Of a stretch of DNA of 26,128 nt, positions 1 to 13,100 are shown piece after piece (the first letter of the stretch is position 1; each line of letters starts with the position of its first letter). This DNA is from Pelargonium nanum (lineage: Eukaryota; Streptophyta; Magnoliopsida; Geraniales; Geraniaceae): NCBI GenBank assembly GCA_036897485.1, contig JAYMTF010001120.1, forward strand, positions 1 to 26,128. The letters run 5' to 3'. The notes under the pieces were generated by a model. It saw only the letters and a list, made by a program, of their open reading frames with translations. It had not been told where the DNA came from and did not search any database. Position numbers and translations under genes: made by a program.

Positions 1-2210
1 TATATATATATATAGAAAATTTATTGAGAGTATCACTATTAATCTTAAATACTTGTTTTGTCGAAATTTATTGTTTTGGACACTAATTTTTTCTAGTCCC
101 ATTGAACATACGACAAATGCAAAAACGGTTTAAGAAAAAAAATCAATATTGACTCATTTATTCTAAAATAAAAATATAAGAGATTTATTTTGAAACAATG
201 TGTGTTTTGTTAGATTTTTTTATTTGTTTAAATATTATGGTTAATAGTATTTGTTCTTAATGAAAGAGGGTATCAGAAAAAAAAAACTTTTACATGACTA
301 TTTCACCAATTATATTGTGTTTGAAGAACATTAAACCTCAAGAAAAACATTTATTCCAAAGTCCAAACAACCTCACAGTGATCATATGGCAAAGTAATAA
401 TTAAGCATTATTTTGGTGGCTCCAATCATTAGTTAAATGGTTTACAATTATAATATTCTTGAGTTTGAAGTATTGAAAGAAATGTGGAATACTCATGATG
501 TTGAGTTTAGGACTAAAATTGCATATTGTTTATATTTTAAACTTGAGAGATTCCCTTGAAAGATGGAAATATTCTGAATTATTTGAGTACATATACATAT
601 ATATTGACATGTATAACTGGATTATTATCATAAATTAATTAATTATATATAATATAATAAGGTGTCCTCAACATAAAGTCAACAAGGTGCAATGGTCTAG
701 CAAGAAAAAGGTTATATTTAAGCTTAAGCAACCAGCCTAGCCTGAAGCTTATGTTCTAAGTACCCTAGCAGCCAAAATGCAAAGAAAATATATATTAATA
801 TAAGCAAAAACCTTTTTGGCTGCTGAGATAAATGTCACTTGAAAATAAAAATTTAATTTAGTTGTTTATTTTACTGTATTTTCTTGATTATAATTTCATA
901 TTTATATTTTACTTGAGTTAAGTTTAAGTTAGACAAATACCTTTTTTTTTGTTTAAATATTGTTACTGTATTTCCTTGATTTTATTCCATTCATATTATT
1001 GTTATGTTTTTTTATTAGATATACATTAATTCTGCCAGGGATATTCCTCCTATATATCTGTTAATTAATATTCAAAATTTCTCTAACGAAATGAGTATTG
1101 GTTACAAAACAAATAGTAAGGAAACCATATTTGAGAAACAAACCAAACCATATTATTTCCTTGATAATTATCATATACTGTTTTTCAACAACTTCTTTTA
1201 ATTAAAATTTTATTTTGATTTGGATAATTACTGAATATGTTCTTCTAGAAGATTATTTAATGAGATAAAAACCCCATTAAACTGTTATTTTGATTGAGTT
1301 AATTGTGATAATATGAATCTAATTATTAAATTCATATAATATAAATCTTGATTATGATATATAATTACTTTTCAGGGTTATTTTGTCTTGGAGAGAAATC
1401 AAATAAATGTTCTTGTTCAAGCCATCTTTGATTTTATTTATTTATTATCATTATGAAATTTATGTGGTAGAACTCTTAACATGTCAGCAATGTAGTGGGA
1501 TATAATTAATTAAGTTTTAATTATGACTTTAGTTGGTAATTAGTTCAATGATAGAATGTCATTTGATATCAATTGTTGGGAATTTATTCTGAAATCAAGA
1601 ATTTATACTATAGTTTGGGAGTTTCAACTTAAATGTGTTGATGTAGTCAATGTATATATAAAATTTGTTTAAGTTGATGTCATCTTTTTGGATCAACTTT
1701 GTCTTCATGCATGTTAAGTGTGCTAACAACATGAGTCAGAGCTGTAATCTTAATCTCTACTCGCTTACATAGATAAAATTCGCATTTATAATAATTAACA
1801 TATTCAAGATGTGATGCAAGATTGAGATGCATGCAGGCATCTAATGAAATTGAGACGACTATATATGTTATGCAAGAACTCTAATTTTTTCAATAAATTG
1901 TTGATCATTTGCAGAGCCAGCATAACACATTTTAAAACTGATGATCTGGGTTGTTGGATTCGTAGATCGGAACTTACGATGACCATAACTTCTTTAGATA
2001 GATGCATATATTAATAGCAAAGAATTGAAAGAATTGTCCTCTATTGTGTAACTTAGTTAATATTTCAGCTATAAAAGCATAATAAATAGTGATTCAATGG
2101 AAGTAATTAACATTTATTAAAAATTACCTACTAAATATGTAGATAGTGAAGAATTATTATAGTCTAGCTCACTCCATCCAGTTTTGCTTTGGTCACACCT
2201 CATATTGATA
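1..2210. other. AT-rich intergenic DNA, no gene found
   Basis: The stretch opens with (TA)7 at 1-14. It contains an 11-bp inverted repeat, AGCAGCCAAAA (767-777) with TTTTGGCTGCT (814-824), around a 36-base spacer. Open frames are short and match nothing I know. It lies beyond the 3' end of Lon, and any neighbouring gene is outside the window. Confidence 0.6.
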
Positions 2211-2348
2211 CACGTGGCATCAAATGAGTGGGCAGCCGTCGTCGGCTTGTACGCGGATAAAATTTCCTGTTTCTATGTGGCGCCGCCACGTTGACACGCA
2301 TACTTGTGGGTCACACTGACACGTCGGATCAATTTGTATATTGGGCCA
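2211..2348. promoter_or_regulatory. Island of G-box, GCC-box and TGGGCC motifs without an adjacent gene
   Basis: Inside about 140 bp are CACGTGGC (2211-2218, G-box/ABRE type), GGCGCCGCCACGTTGACACG (about 2280-2299, with a GCC core), GACACGTCGG (about 2320-2329) and TTGGGCCAACG (about 2342-2352, site II type). The block is clearly GC-richer than its AT-rich surroundings. It resembles a plant promoter core, but no convincing ORF begins within 1 kb on either side. Confidence 0.3.
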
Positions 2349-2414
2349 ACGTCATCAAAAGTTTTTAGGTAATTCCCCAATTTGCCCTCCCTGAATTTAA
2401 TAAACAACAATATG

Positions 2415-2433
2415 CTCCTAGCTGGACTAGGAG
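2415..2433. repeat. Perfect 7-bp stem hairpin
   Basis: CTCCTAG (2415-2421), loop CTGGA, CTAGGAG (2427-2433). After one G-G mismatch, ATAT (2410-2413) pairs with ATAT (2435-2438). No function can be assigned. Confidence 0.5.
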
Positions 2434-2439
2434 GATATA

Positions 2440-5400
2440 TTTTATTTAATTTTATATAATATATTATTCCATTGTGAGTCATTGCTAAATCTTAAAATTA
2501 ATGAATATTCGAGTTAAAACACGTGATGAGGTATAGCAACTTTATGGAAGATTTCAATGTGTTAGTGCTCCAATAAGTTGGCGTCCTAGTAGATGATTAT
2601 TTTGTGGATAATGTTACCACACACATGTATATAATATAGTTTGGATTCCTAAGAGTAGCTCAATTTTGTGATAGACAATCATCACCCGGTTTATATCTCA
2701 AACTGTTATTATTGTCGATCAACGATTGATTTGGATACAAACATATGAGTTCGTAGAATCTTCAAAATCAAATATAAACAAAGCAACATTGCGAGAACTC
2801 CATAAAGTGAACCAGTTTTGGCAAATGTGAAAGTGCAAAGCATGCTGAATACAAACGTTGCATTAGATTTCACTTCTAATGTAAGATTGAGAACTCAAGA
2901 GAGAGAATTAAGCGTAACAAATGTCAAAATGAGGATGTGTGCAATTCAAACTTTAGACCCGATGATGCATTTATAGAGAAGCTAGTCATATTTTACTAGT
3001 TTCGGTGAGGTAACTCCTCAACTGTGATTGATGAAGAATATTAATTAGCGCTCCAATTAATGTGATTGAAAAATCTCAAATGCCCTTAATCGAACCATAC
3101 GATGAATTAGGATTTTGTGTTGGTCAAATATGGGCTAGTATACTTAAATGTAGGCTTCTATACGGAGGATCACGGGCGTGGGCCAAGTCCATGGAGGCAA
3201 CCCCGATGACCCACGACCATGCGTCCCCTACTAGGTTGTGCGTTTGTGTGGTGTCTTGTCGCTTGTCCAATTCAATATTTCCATTCATTTTCAAGTGGTT
3301 CCTGCTTCGCTTGTTGACGTGGTGGTCTCAAATGAACCCGATTAATTATGTTATAATTAGGCATAGAAATTTTCGTCTCCAAATAGACTATGAGATGAGA
3401 ATAGAGTAATTAAAGGGAATACTCGTCCTCAAACGGAGCAGAAAAAAATCTTCTATTAAAACATGAGTCAGAAACGAGAAACAATATTAAAAAACACGAT
3501 AGACCACAAAACCCGTTCCAAACACACTCATAGCTATCCTTACTCATAAAACATCTCTACAAGTCTCCATCAACATGACCCACCAAGATTTCATTCTAGC
3601 TCTAGGTCATCCTCTCAAGTCTCTCTCCTCACCATCATGAGTGCTCTTTTTAGGTCAACATTGTTGATGCTCCTCATCACCATGACCCTCAAACAATAGC
3701 ACACATGACCAAATGAAACTATGGATTGTGGATAGTGTATGTGTGTGGCTGCGAAGAGATAAAAGCAAGCAAGTCGGCACATGTATATGCCCAACACTTG
3801 TTCAATAATTAGCCATATGTTATGTTCATACTTCATATGTGTATATATAAAATGAATAGTGAAATATAAAAAAAGGTTGACAAAAGTGCATGGATATACA
3901 AATATTGGGTAGGCGGCCGCTATTCCATATATCATATCATATCATCATGGGTTGCAAAAGTAATAACATATCAAAAAGAGCTTTTTATGGTTATGCTTCT
4001 ATTGTTTTCCATCATTATTTCACTACCCAATGAGAAAAATTGAAGAAAACTTATCCATTTTATTGTTTTTTATTTGAAATAAGTGGAAAAATAACTCAAT
4101 GAAAATTTTATAAACTATAATTATGACAAAACTCAAAATTCTTATGTGAATTAAAATTTCAAGAAATAATATAAACAAATTCAGAATATTTTAAGGAACA
4201 AAATGGATTTTTTTATAAAAATAAAAAAGTGTATTCAAAATGGTTGATGATGATGATGATGTACATCAAGAGATCGACAGTAATAAACTTAATTTTGTCG
4301 CGAATTCGTTTCAAGTGCACCAAAACAAAATTTTACATATTTCTATAAACTTAACCAAACAATGTAATTATTTTCATTTAAGCTTGAATATTCCTTAAAA
4401 AGAAATTTGAGATTAATTTAAATCAATTATATGTAACAATCTGAGTAAGATGTGTTTTATATGCTAAATCATCAACACCCAATGAAATCCAATCTTATCC
4501 ATTTTCTTTATATTAGTCTTTTGATGATGGTCACTTGAATTGAACACCACCATCAAAAATATATATAGTAACATTCTCTCTTGGTGGAGATGTGACTTGG
4601 AATAAGTATCAATTAGCTATGACATTACATGCTTACATCTCTCACACACACAATTTTCCAAAGAATCATGAAAAGTTGATTAGCTAATCATCAAACAAGG
4701 ACTTCTACACTATCCTAATTTGTCTTATTTTCAAATAGTTGGCTTTGGTTTTGGGGATTTCTTACAAATTAAGATGCTCACAAAACTTGAGAATAAATAT
4801 CAAATTTTAAGATTTTAGGATGAGAATCTCATATTGTAGGACTTTAGTTTTGCATTGATGGGATATAATATGGGTTTTGACTCATAATTATATCTCTTAT
4901 ATCATATAAAATGTTATTATTTGTTGATGGTAATATTGTACTAAATATATTTTTATTATACTAATTTAAACAGAAGTCATTTATGTCGAGTATGTAAGTT
5001 CATGAGAAAAAAATTTTATTGACCTATTCACAATCGTTATAATAGTTGAAATAAATTTCGCACTACCATGAAGAAAAGTATAGGATTCTTGTACCCTATG
5101 TTGTATAACAATTTTTGCACTAAAATTAATTTAACATAAACTAACACAACACTCCAAAAAATAATTCCTCTAAAGCACATATATATTTAGAGAAAATGCA
5201 AGAGGGTTGAGCAAGCATGAGATGATGTGATGGTGGGTCTTATAAAACTTGACAAGTTAGTCACATACACATAGGATCAATGAGTCTCCTCCAATCATTT
5301 GCCATTGAAGAAGATTGTGTGATCATAGAAAATTTCCAAGAATATCATAACTAGTAGTGCAATTTTTTTTAATCTCTTTAATACAATATCACAAAGATCA

Positions 5401-6751
5401 CACGTGGGCAATTCTTTAATCTTGAAGGTGCATGCATAAAATCTCTATAAGATCACACTCCAATTAAAACCCTATGTATTTTACTAATTAAATAAAAACC
5501 ACACATGCAATTAATTAATTAATCAATTAAGTGAGGCATGCATGAAATCTAACTTGGGTCCATCATGAAATAGACATTTCATTTTCAAGATTTTTAGGTC
5601 ATGGAGGGTCAAAGTCTCAAGAAATGTCTACATTCTCATTAGGGCATCATCATCATATATCATCATCATCCAAATTTATTGAGATCCCACCAAACTTGAA
5701 AAGGAATGATAATGAAAAAGAATAGAAAAAAGAACAAGTACCAATTTGAGAAGATGATGATGATGAGTTCTTTGTTATTTATTGGTGAGTCTCCATCCAA
5801 AGGCCATTTTCATGTCACAACTCACAAACAAAGGCCATTTTCTCTATACATTTCTTTAATATATATATATATTTTTGTTTCTAAAGATGTGATGCAAAAT
5901 GCATCATTTGCTTATTTCTAAACTTTTCTTTTATGCTTTTCGAAAAATATTAGAACTTGATTTATTTATGATTTATATTAGTGGTGCATTATGGACTCCA
6001 GCAAAAACATATTAACACAAAACTAAATATCCAAAAAAAAAGAAATTTATTTGTAAATATCAAATCTACAAAAGAGCGTCCAATTGTCATGTAGATGATA
6101 TAAAGTTTTAAATGCACGAGTTGATCAATGTGAAATAGTGCAACTGAAACATACGCAATGGCCAAATTTTCTTTTCCACTTGAGTAAAATATCAAGATCC
6201 TAACCATAGTTACTTTACACATATTGTTTGTTATTGTTCTTGGTCAAAAGTATCCAATCAAAATTCTAAAAATCTACAAAGGATCTTAATCAAATCCATC
6301 ATTGGATCTCATATTTCCTACATGTCAATCCAACTTTTCAATGATCACATATAATAACAATTTAGAACCCAAAATACCAATAAAAATGGGAGATTTGAGC
6401 AATAATGAATAGCAAATTGGGTAATAATAGGAGCAAATGTCTTTAATGATGACAAGTGCAAGATTTTGGGAATGATTGTCAAGTAAGCATGACTCATTTC
6501 TAATTCTTTTTATTAGATTAGATTGGTTTGCTTTGGTCTCTTTCTCAATATTGGAATCACAATTTTGAGAGATGTCAAAAAAACACACCAACCCACTTCA
6601 CTTGTTTTCTTTTTTTTAGTGTAAAAAGGAGGAATCCATATAAAGCCCCTCAGTATCATGCCAAACCCAAGTGCTTAAATAATTGGATCAAACTAATTTT
6701 AAATAAGATAAAATTCAAAACACGTCTAACACAATAGCTAAATTTGTTGTA
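2440..6751. other. Intergenic DNA 3' of Lon, no gene found
   Basis: Mostly AT-rich. A GC-richer block at about 3090-3330, inside a 115-codon open frame, is unlike its surroundings and may be retroelement-derived, but I recognise no domain. Microsatellites: TGA at 4245-4261 and CAT at 5645-5656 and 5661-5669. A 13-bp direct repeat AAAGGCCATTTTC occurs at 5799-5811 and 5830-5842. Open frames near 3615-3935, 5706-5921 and 6325-6591 are low-complexity and AT-driven, with no family resemblance. Confidence 0.5.
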
Positions 6752-6850
6752 TTGACACGAACACGACCCAACACATTCTGCACGACAGAACTAACTCGTT
6801 TGGCATGACACAACCAATCACATCTGGCACGTCACTCGGATCAAATTCAA
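6752..6850. repeat. Degenerate ACGACCC/ACGACAC-rich repeat, possibly related to the hAT-like family in the Lon introns
   Basis: This stretch downstream of Lon has the same word usage (GACACGAACACGACCCA, GCACGACAG, GGCATGACAC) as the interiors of the elements in introns 10 and 19. No terminal inverted repeats or target duplication could be placed. The relation is inferred from shared short words only. Confidence 0.35.
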
Positions 6851-6896
6851 TCAAGCCCAATAAAGAAACAGATCACATTAACAAAGCAATAGCTCC

Positions 6897-6902
6897 TTTA
6901 TT
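6897..6902 (-). terminator. Candidate polyadenylation signal of the Lon gene
   Basis: The plus strand reads TTTATT, which is AATAAA on the minus strand, about 275 nt past the Lon stop codon at 7178. No closer canonical AATAAA is seen on the minus strand. Plant polyadenylation signals are loose, so this is only a candidate. Confidence 0.3.
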
Positions 6903-7177
6903 CATCTACCATTTCTTGCTAATAGTTCAAAAAATAATACGAAGTATAATGAACTCGTAAAATACGCTCAGTTCAGTTCAAAATTTTACGAGAACAGAGT
7001 AAATGGACAGCTATCACAGTTTTACAAATGGCTGCCATAAATTTTATACTGACAGGAACGAAGTGAAATAAATTTGGTCTATCATCTAACAGTATCGGAG
7101 AAAACTGGGATTGTTTCTAGCACAAACTAGGTTCCCGCAAGTTCAAATCACATCAAGAATTGGAGAACAAGAAAAGC

Positions 7178-10100
7178 TTACTTGTTTGAGCTTTGTTCGT
7201 CGCTAAACGCTAAGTCAAATATCTGATTGTAGTTGTCCACGAAGTGAACATCAAGACCCTCCTTCACGTTTGGCGCGAGCTCATCAAAGTCCCTCCTGTT
7301 CGCTGACGGAAATATAATTGTCTTCACTTCACTCCTCCTCGACGCTATAGTTTTCTCCTTCACCTGATCATAAACAAGAAAGAGAATTCAGCTTCAAGTA
7401 GGGGTCGCAATTGAGTTACGACAGAATTTAGCTGGTTTAGGTTTAGCTTAATCGTGATTGTGACGACTAACTCAACCGGTTTAGTTAATCGTGTCATGTT
7501 CGTGTCAAACCCGCTAGACTCTCCCAATATGTTTAATAAACGGGCCATGTAATCCATTTAGTGATCTATTTAAGGGTAAAATGGTAATTTAACAAGGTAT
7601 TGTGTCAATAATGACATCTGAGCCTATTTATTTAAATGTGTCGTGTTGTGTAATTTGTAACCTAATTATTTGAACGTGTTGAGCGTGTCGTGTCAACCTG
7701 CTAATAAATGGGTCGTGTTTATGTAGTGAAACTCAAACTGTTTAGTAACCGGGCCGTGTTTAGATTGACACATTTAATATAATACAAAACGATCAACATG
7801 ACCTAAATATACGAATTACCACTCCTAAGTTCAAGTGCATCATCACTTGTAAAGCAAGATTGGAGCTATGTTATGCTGTTACACATGATGGACAAAAAAA
7901 GAAGATCAATGATGAAGATACCGAAATACATACCCCACCAATTGGAAGAATCCGCCCGGTTAGTGTTACCTCCCCTGTCATCGCTAGGTCCTTCTTGACC
8001 GGCTTCTTCATGGCAAGGGACAACATTGACGTGATCATGGTGCAACCAGCGCTCGGCCCATCCTTCGGGGTGGCTCCGGCAGGAACATGGAGATGAAGCT
8101 TGGAGTTAGCGAAGAAGGGATTCTCGGGATCCTTCTCCAACAATATTGCTCTTGCAACTGTGTGAGCAATTTGAGCACTTTCTTTCATTACATCTCCGAG
8201 TTGCCCGGTGACGTGGAGAGATCCTTTTCCCTCTCCTTGCTCGACCTGCGTGGTTTCTATATAAAGTGTGGAACCACCCATTGCAGTCCACGCAAGACCC
8301 ATCACCACTCCAACCGGTGTCTGATCGTAGATGCGGTCAGCTTGGAATACGGGTTTGCCGACAAAGTCCGACAGGTTTGACTCATCGACCAACACTTTCG
8401 CTATTTCCTTCGTAACTTCACCTTCCTCGAGTTTCTCAGCTTCTTTTGTATCCTGACAGGAATAATAATACATTAAGAGCCATTACAATGTGTAAAATGA
8501 TGAAGACAATTAAGGGTTTAAAACCCATTTGTCAGTAATAGAGTTGGCAATTTGTGCATGTGTGTCGTTTTCATGTTGAGTCACTTGTCATGACACAAAT
8601 TACCAGTTCTAGTCAGTAAACCGCTGCGAAGTGAAACTCAGCCCGAATTAATGTGTAAAGCTGGAAGAAACATGAGTCACACGACTGTATCCTCGATACT
8701 GATCCCGAGATCACTTGGAATTTAAGATTCTAAAAATACCTTTGAATCAATAGAGGGATCTTCCAGCACGGTCTCTGATTGCAATGAGGTTTCAGAATTG
8801 CTGCTATCCTGGACAAGTTCACACTCAATAACATTTTGATCCGACTCATTACCGATTGCAGTTTTGGCTTCATCAGGTTCCTCAACCTTGACTGGAGTAA
8901 AATCAGCTTCACTTGATGCTCCTTGTCGCACAAGCTGCAGTGCAATCTGCAAGAAAACATACAAAGAGAACAATTAGCAATAGTAAATCTGAACTAACTC
9001 GTCTGTGTTTCCATAAATGGCATGCCTCAATGATCCAGCTAACGACACTCTCAAATCCATCAGAGCAAAATAGAATGAAGCATCTTACGATGTAAACATA
9101 AATCGTAATTTTAACGGAGCAATATTGATAACCTAACTTAACATAACATCACTCCATGTTTTACTGATATGAAGCTGTGCTCATTCAACATACCTTACGG
9201 TAGATCTTTTCTATGTGTTTTTGAAGATTCCGAACCCCAGCCTCTCGGCAATAACTTTCCACAAGAGCAAGAAGAGCCGCATCAGTCACTTCAACCTGAA
9301 ATAGAGTTTCAACTTCTAGATTTCTTAGTTGTTAAAATAATTGTCAGTAAAAAATAAGGCATGAGTATTAGAATAAGCCACCAGTGAAATTATTACACCA
9401 TATTAAAGTTTGTCGGATCCAACGAGAAGCATATCATTGGGGTGAATTTAAGTGAAATTTTATGAAGTGACGTAATCTCATTGCTTGGCTTGGGCTATTC
9501 TTTATTCCCTTAGGTATCCTTAGGTGCACGGGCCAAAATTTATCTTTCGAGTTACTGTCAAACACTACAAGTGAGGACCTCTCCCGATAATGTTATTGTC
9601 AATGGTTTGTATTAGCATAAGCCACTTTTGGGTTAGATTCTTTAATCTCTGAAAATTATTGCTTTATTTAGCAGAAAAAAATACCTGGTAAACAAATTAT
9701 ATCACATTAACTCCACAACTCAATTTCAGTTTATAGTTCATACCTACACTACACGTCTCCACTCTAATATTTCCAATGCTCAAGGTATCATATTGGCAAC
9801 AATTATTTAACCCCAACAATGATCAGAACACCTGTTCCAATCCCTACAAATATAGAGGCATCAACATAACAAATATCTAATAGAAGAGCTACCTGTTCAG
9901 GCTTGACACCACATGCTTCACGCGTGGCCTTCTCCAAGTAATCTCTTGCAATATGCATTTTCTCATCGGTTATATATCCAGCGATGGCAATGACTTCCAT
10001 TCTGTCCAAGAGAGGATTTGGAATATTCTCCACGACATTTGCTGTGCAAACAAACAAAACCTGCAGCAAAACTGTTACGTAGCCTGTAATGCAACATTCA

Positions 10101-13100
10101 CTAAGGTAGCGTTTGGATTAGAAATTATGTTCAGGAATGGAAAAAAAGAATCACAATAGGAATGATAATCACATTGTTCATGTTAGAATGATAATCTCAT
10201 TTTCTTTAGTCATGTCTGGAATGGGAACCTCGTTCCCATTTCCATTCTTGATTCTCATTTCCATTCCAAAAAATTTAATCTCAACGCTACCTAAGATCTC
10301 ATAATTACTCAAGAGTCAAGACTGTACATCAACATAAATCTAAATCACTTGAAGTTGTGCATTAACTTCACAAAACTGCAAAAGACAAAAACCTAAATAT
10401 TTACATGGCTTCGCAATAACTGACCTTTGTTAGATCAATTGGCACATCAAGATAATGATCTAGAAAGTTTGCATTTTGCTCGGGATCAAGAAGCTCCAAC
10501 AAAGCACTGGCTGGGTCACCGGCATGTCCCCTTCCCAACTGTCACACCACATAAAAAAAAGTTCAATCTTGACGGAAGCAGACAGTAAGTAAAGAGAGAT
10601 TTTTCACAGTAGACAACATACACAATACAACTAGCAATGTGCTAGTATAAAAAGCTAAAAAGCTATACATCTTAAGCTACAAACCAGATTCAACTCAGCT
10701 CCATCGAACTCAGAACGTAACATGACAGGACAAGCTTACCTTGTCAATCTCATCGATTAGGACAAGAGGATTAGCCGTTCCAACATTTTTCAAGCACTGC
10801 ACCATCTTCCCTGGCATGGCACCGATATAGGTTCGACGATGTCCCTGGTTATAATTAAGGATAAATGTTATTACCTTTGTTGCCTAACCACATCTCATTG
10901 CATAACTTAATGAAATTATTTTGATGATTATGCAGCATCTGAAATTTCTAGTTACCTTGATTTCAGCAACATCAGCTAATCCACCCACGGAAAATCGATA
11001 AAACTTACGGTTCAATGCACGAGCAATCGAACGGCCAATACTAGTTTTGCCCACTCCAGGCGGGCCTGAGAGACAGATGATTTTTCCTGCAAATTATCGG
11101 CAAAGCATCAGGAACTATCTGACCTTGTGATATACATATGAAGATCTGACACACCAAAGTTATGGCTGGTAAGCCGGATAAACTATCTTCTTCTGGCACT
11201 AGTATCCTATACGATAACTTAGATACTGGCATTAGACTATTCATTATATCACTTATATTTGGGACCCAAACTTTTAGATTCATTTACTCATTCCCCACAC
11301 AATCATAGAAGGAAATGAAACAAATGAACTGTACTGACCTTGTGCGATTCCTCGAAGTTTGCCAACTGCTATAAATTCCAATATTCTTTCTTTCACATCA
11401 GTTAATCCATAATGATCTTCATCAAGAATTTGTTGCGCCCGGATGACATCAAAGTTCTCATCACTGTACATTTAGTTAAAGTAACATACTGATAATTGTA
11501 AGAGGCCGTATAAACTATTTCAAATAAAGATGCATTATACTATGGCCAGTCCAAAATCCAAATGATTTAAAAATTGGAATGAAGAAACCATTACTGGAGA
11601 CCTAGCAGAGAGAACAAACAAACCTGTAAGTTCCCCAAGGCAGCGCAGTCAACCAATCCAAATAGTTACGAGTCACATTAAATTCACTGGAACTGGCTTC
11701 CAAGAGCTGCAGCTTCGTAAGCTCTTCTTCTATGACTTGCAAAACATGAGGAGGGCATTTCTCCCTGTTTGGTTCAAGCCTTTCCCTAAACTTTGCTGCA
11801 CGAAAACGAGGCACATAAGCATGAAAACATTTACAGTTGTGTCTAAAATTCACAAGTTTATCGTCTTACTCAGAGCTGAAGACTTTTGATTATTACACAA
11901 ATTATACACAGTTACAAAAAGGCTAAATATAGTCATATACATGCAAAATGTACGCGGGTTGTGTCCGTGTCATGTTGAAAGTTTAGTATTTTGTTAAATG
12001 GGACATGCCACAATGATTAAATGGGTTGAGTTACACGACACGACCATGACCCATTTATGAGCAGGTGGACACGACAGAGTCAACACATTTAAAAAAATTG
12101 AGTTCAAAATTATGTCATTTTACAAGATAGAAATTATACAGTTTTCTCCTTAAATGAGTTGCAACTGTTTATGACACATTTAATTGAAGAGGTCATGCGG
12201 GATTGACACGAACAAGATTAAGTTGAACGCAAACCTACTTAAATTTGTGTGGTATTTGGGTTGAGTCACGGGTCATGACCCAAATTCCCAGCCCTAAATA
12301 AATAATGTATTTTTCACATTATTTCAAACTTCTCAAGCATTTCATTATCACACACGATAGGATAAGAATTTTTAATATCATCCGACTAGATCATTAAACT
12401 TCCCAAGCATGTCTACTGCAGAGAGCAGTAAATTGCCAACCAGAGCCAGATTCTGACAACGATGAGTTTTAGCAGAAAAGAGAAACTAACCAGAGAGTGC
12501 TGTTTTGTCATCCGTCTCCAAACCTAGTTCCTGCACAAGGGCAATTGAAATAAATGTCAACAACATCCTCTAAAAATAACATTTAAGTGATTTTTTGCAC
12601 TCCCAAATAAGTGACCTATTTGATTTTTTGCAAACATTAAGAATATTTTTTAGTGTTTGACTTCCCAATGTGCCTTCGTTTATCAAATTCAAGTGGTTTA
12701 AACTAACTTTCTATGGATACTATTGATAATCCAAGTGTGATTCTGTAATCAGAAAGGAAAGTGGAAACTTAATTTGTGACAACCAAATTTAGCATAGACT
12801 ATAGAGGTCATATTTTAGGATGGAGGGAGCATAGTTCCATAGATATATAGCATGATACAAATAATATACAAAACATAACACAAATAGTACAACAGAGCCA
12901 TATACCTTTTTTATTGCCTTAAGCTGCTCATTCAACAAGTAACGGCGTTGCTCGCCACTAATCTTTTCTTCAATAGCTTTTGCAATAGATTCCTAAATAA
13001 GCCCAAAGGGTACGAGTATATCATAGTCAGAACCCATTCTAAATATAGGAAAAGTTTCGGACAGAGTTATGCTTATGCAACAAGAAACAAAGGCATATAC

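Noticed and set aside
697-763. tRNA or tRNA-derived SINE suggested by TGGTCTAGC followed by GTTCTAAGTAC
   Set aside because: The A-box match is partial, the B-box match is poor, and no cloverleaf can be folded.
3062-3409. 115-codon plus-strand ORF as a gene
   Set aside because: It begins at a TTG-type or internal position without promoter support, has no recognisable domain, and sits in a composition-shifted block that may be a repeat remnant.
5706-5921. 71-codon plus-strand ORF
   Set aside because: Lys- and Met-rich start arises from GATGATG and AAAAAG microsatellite-like sequence, and the tail is from TATATA repeats. No coding signal.
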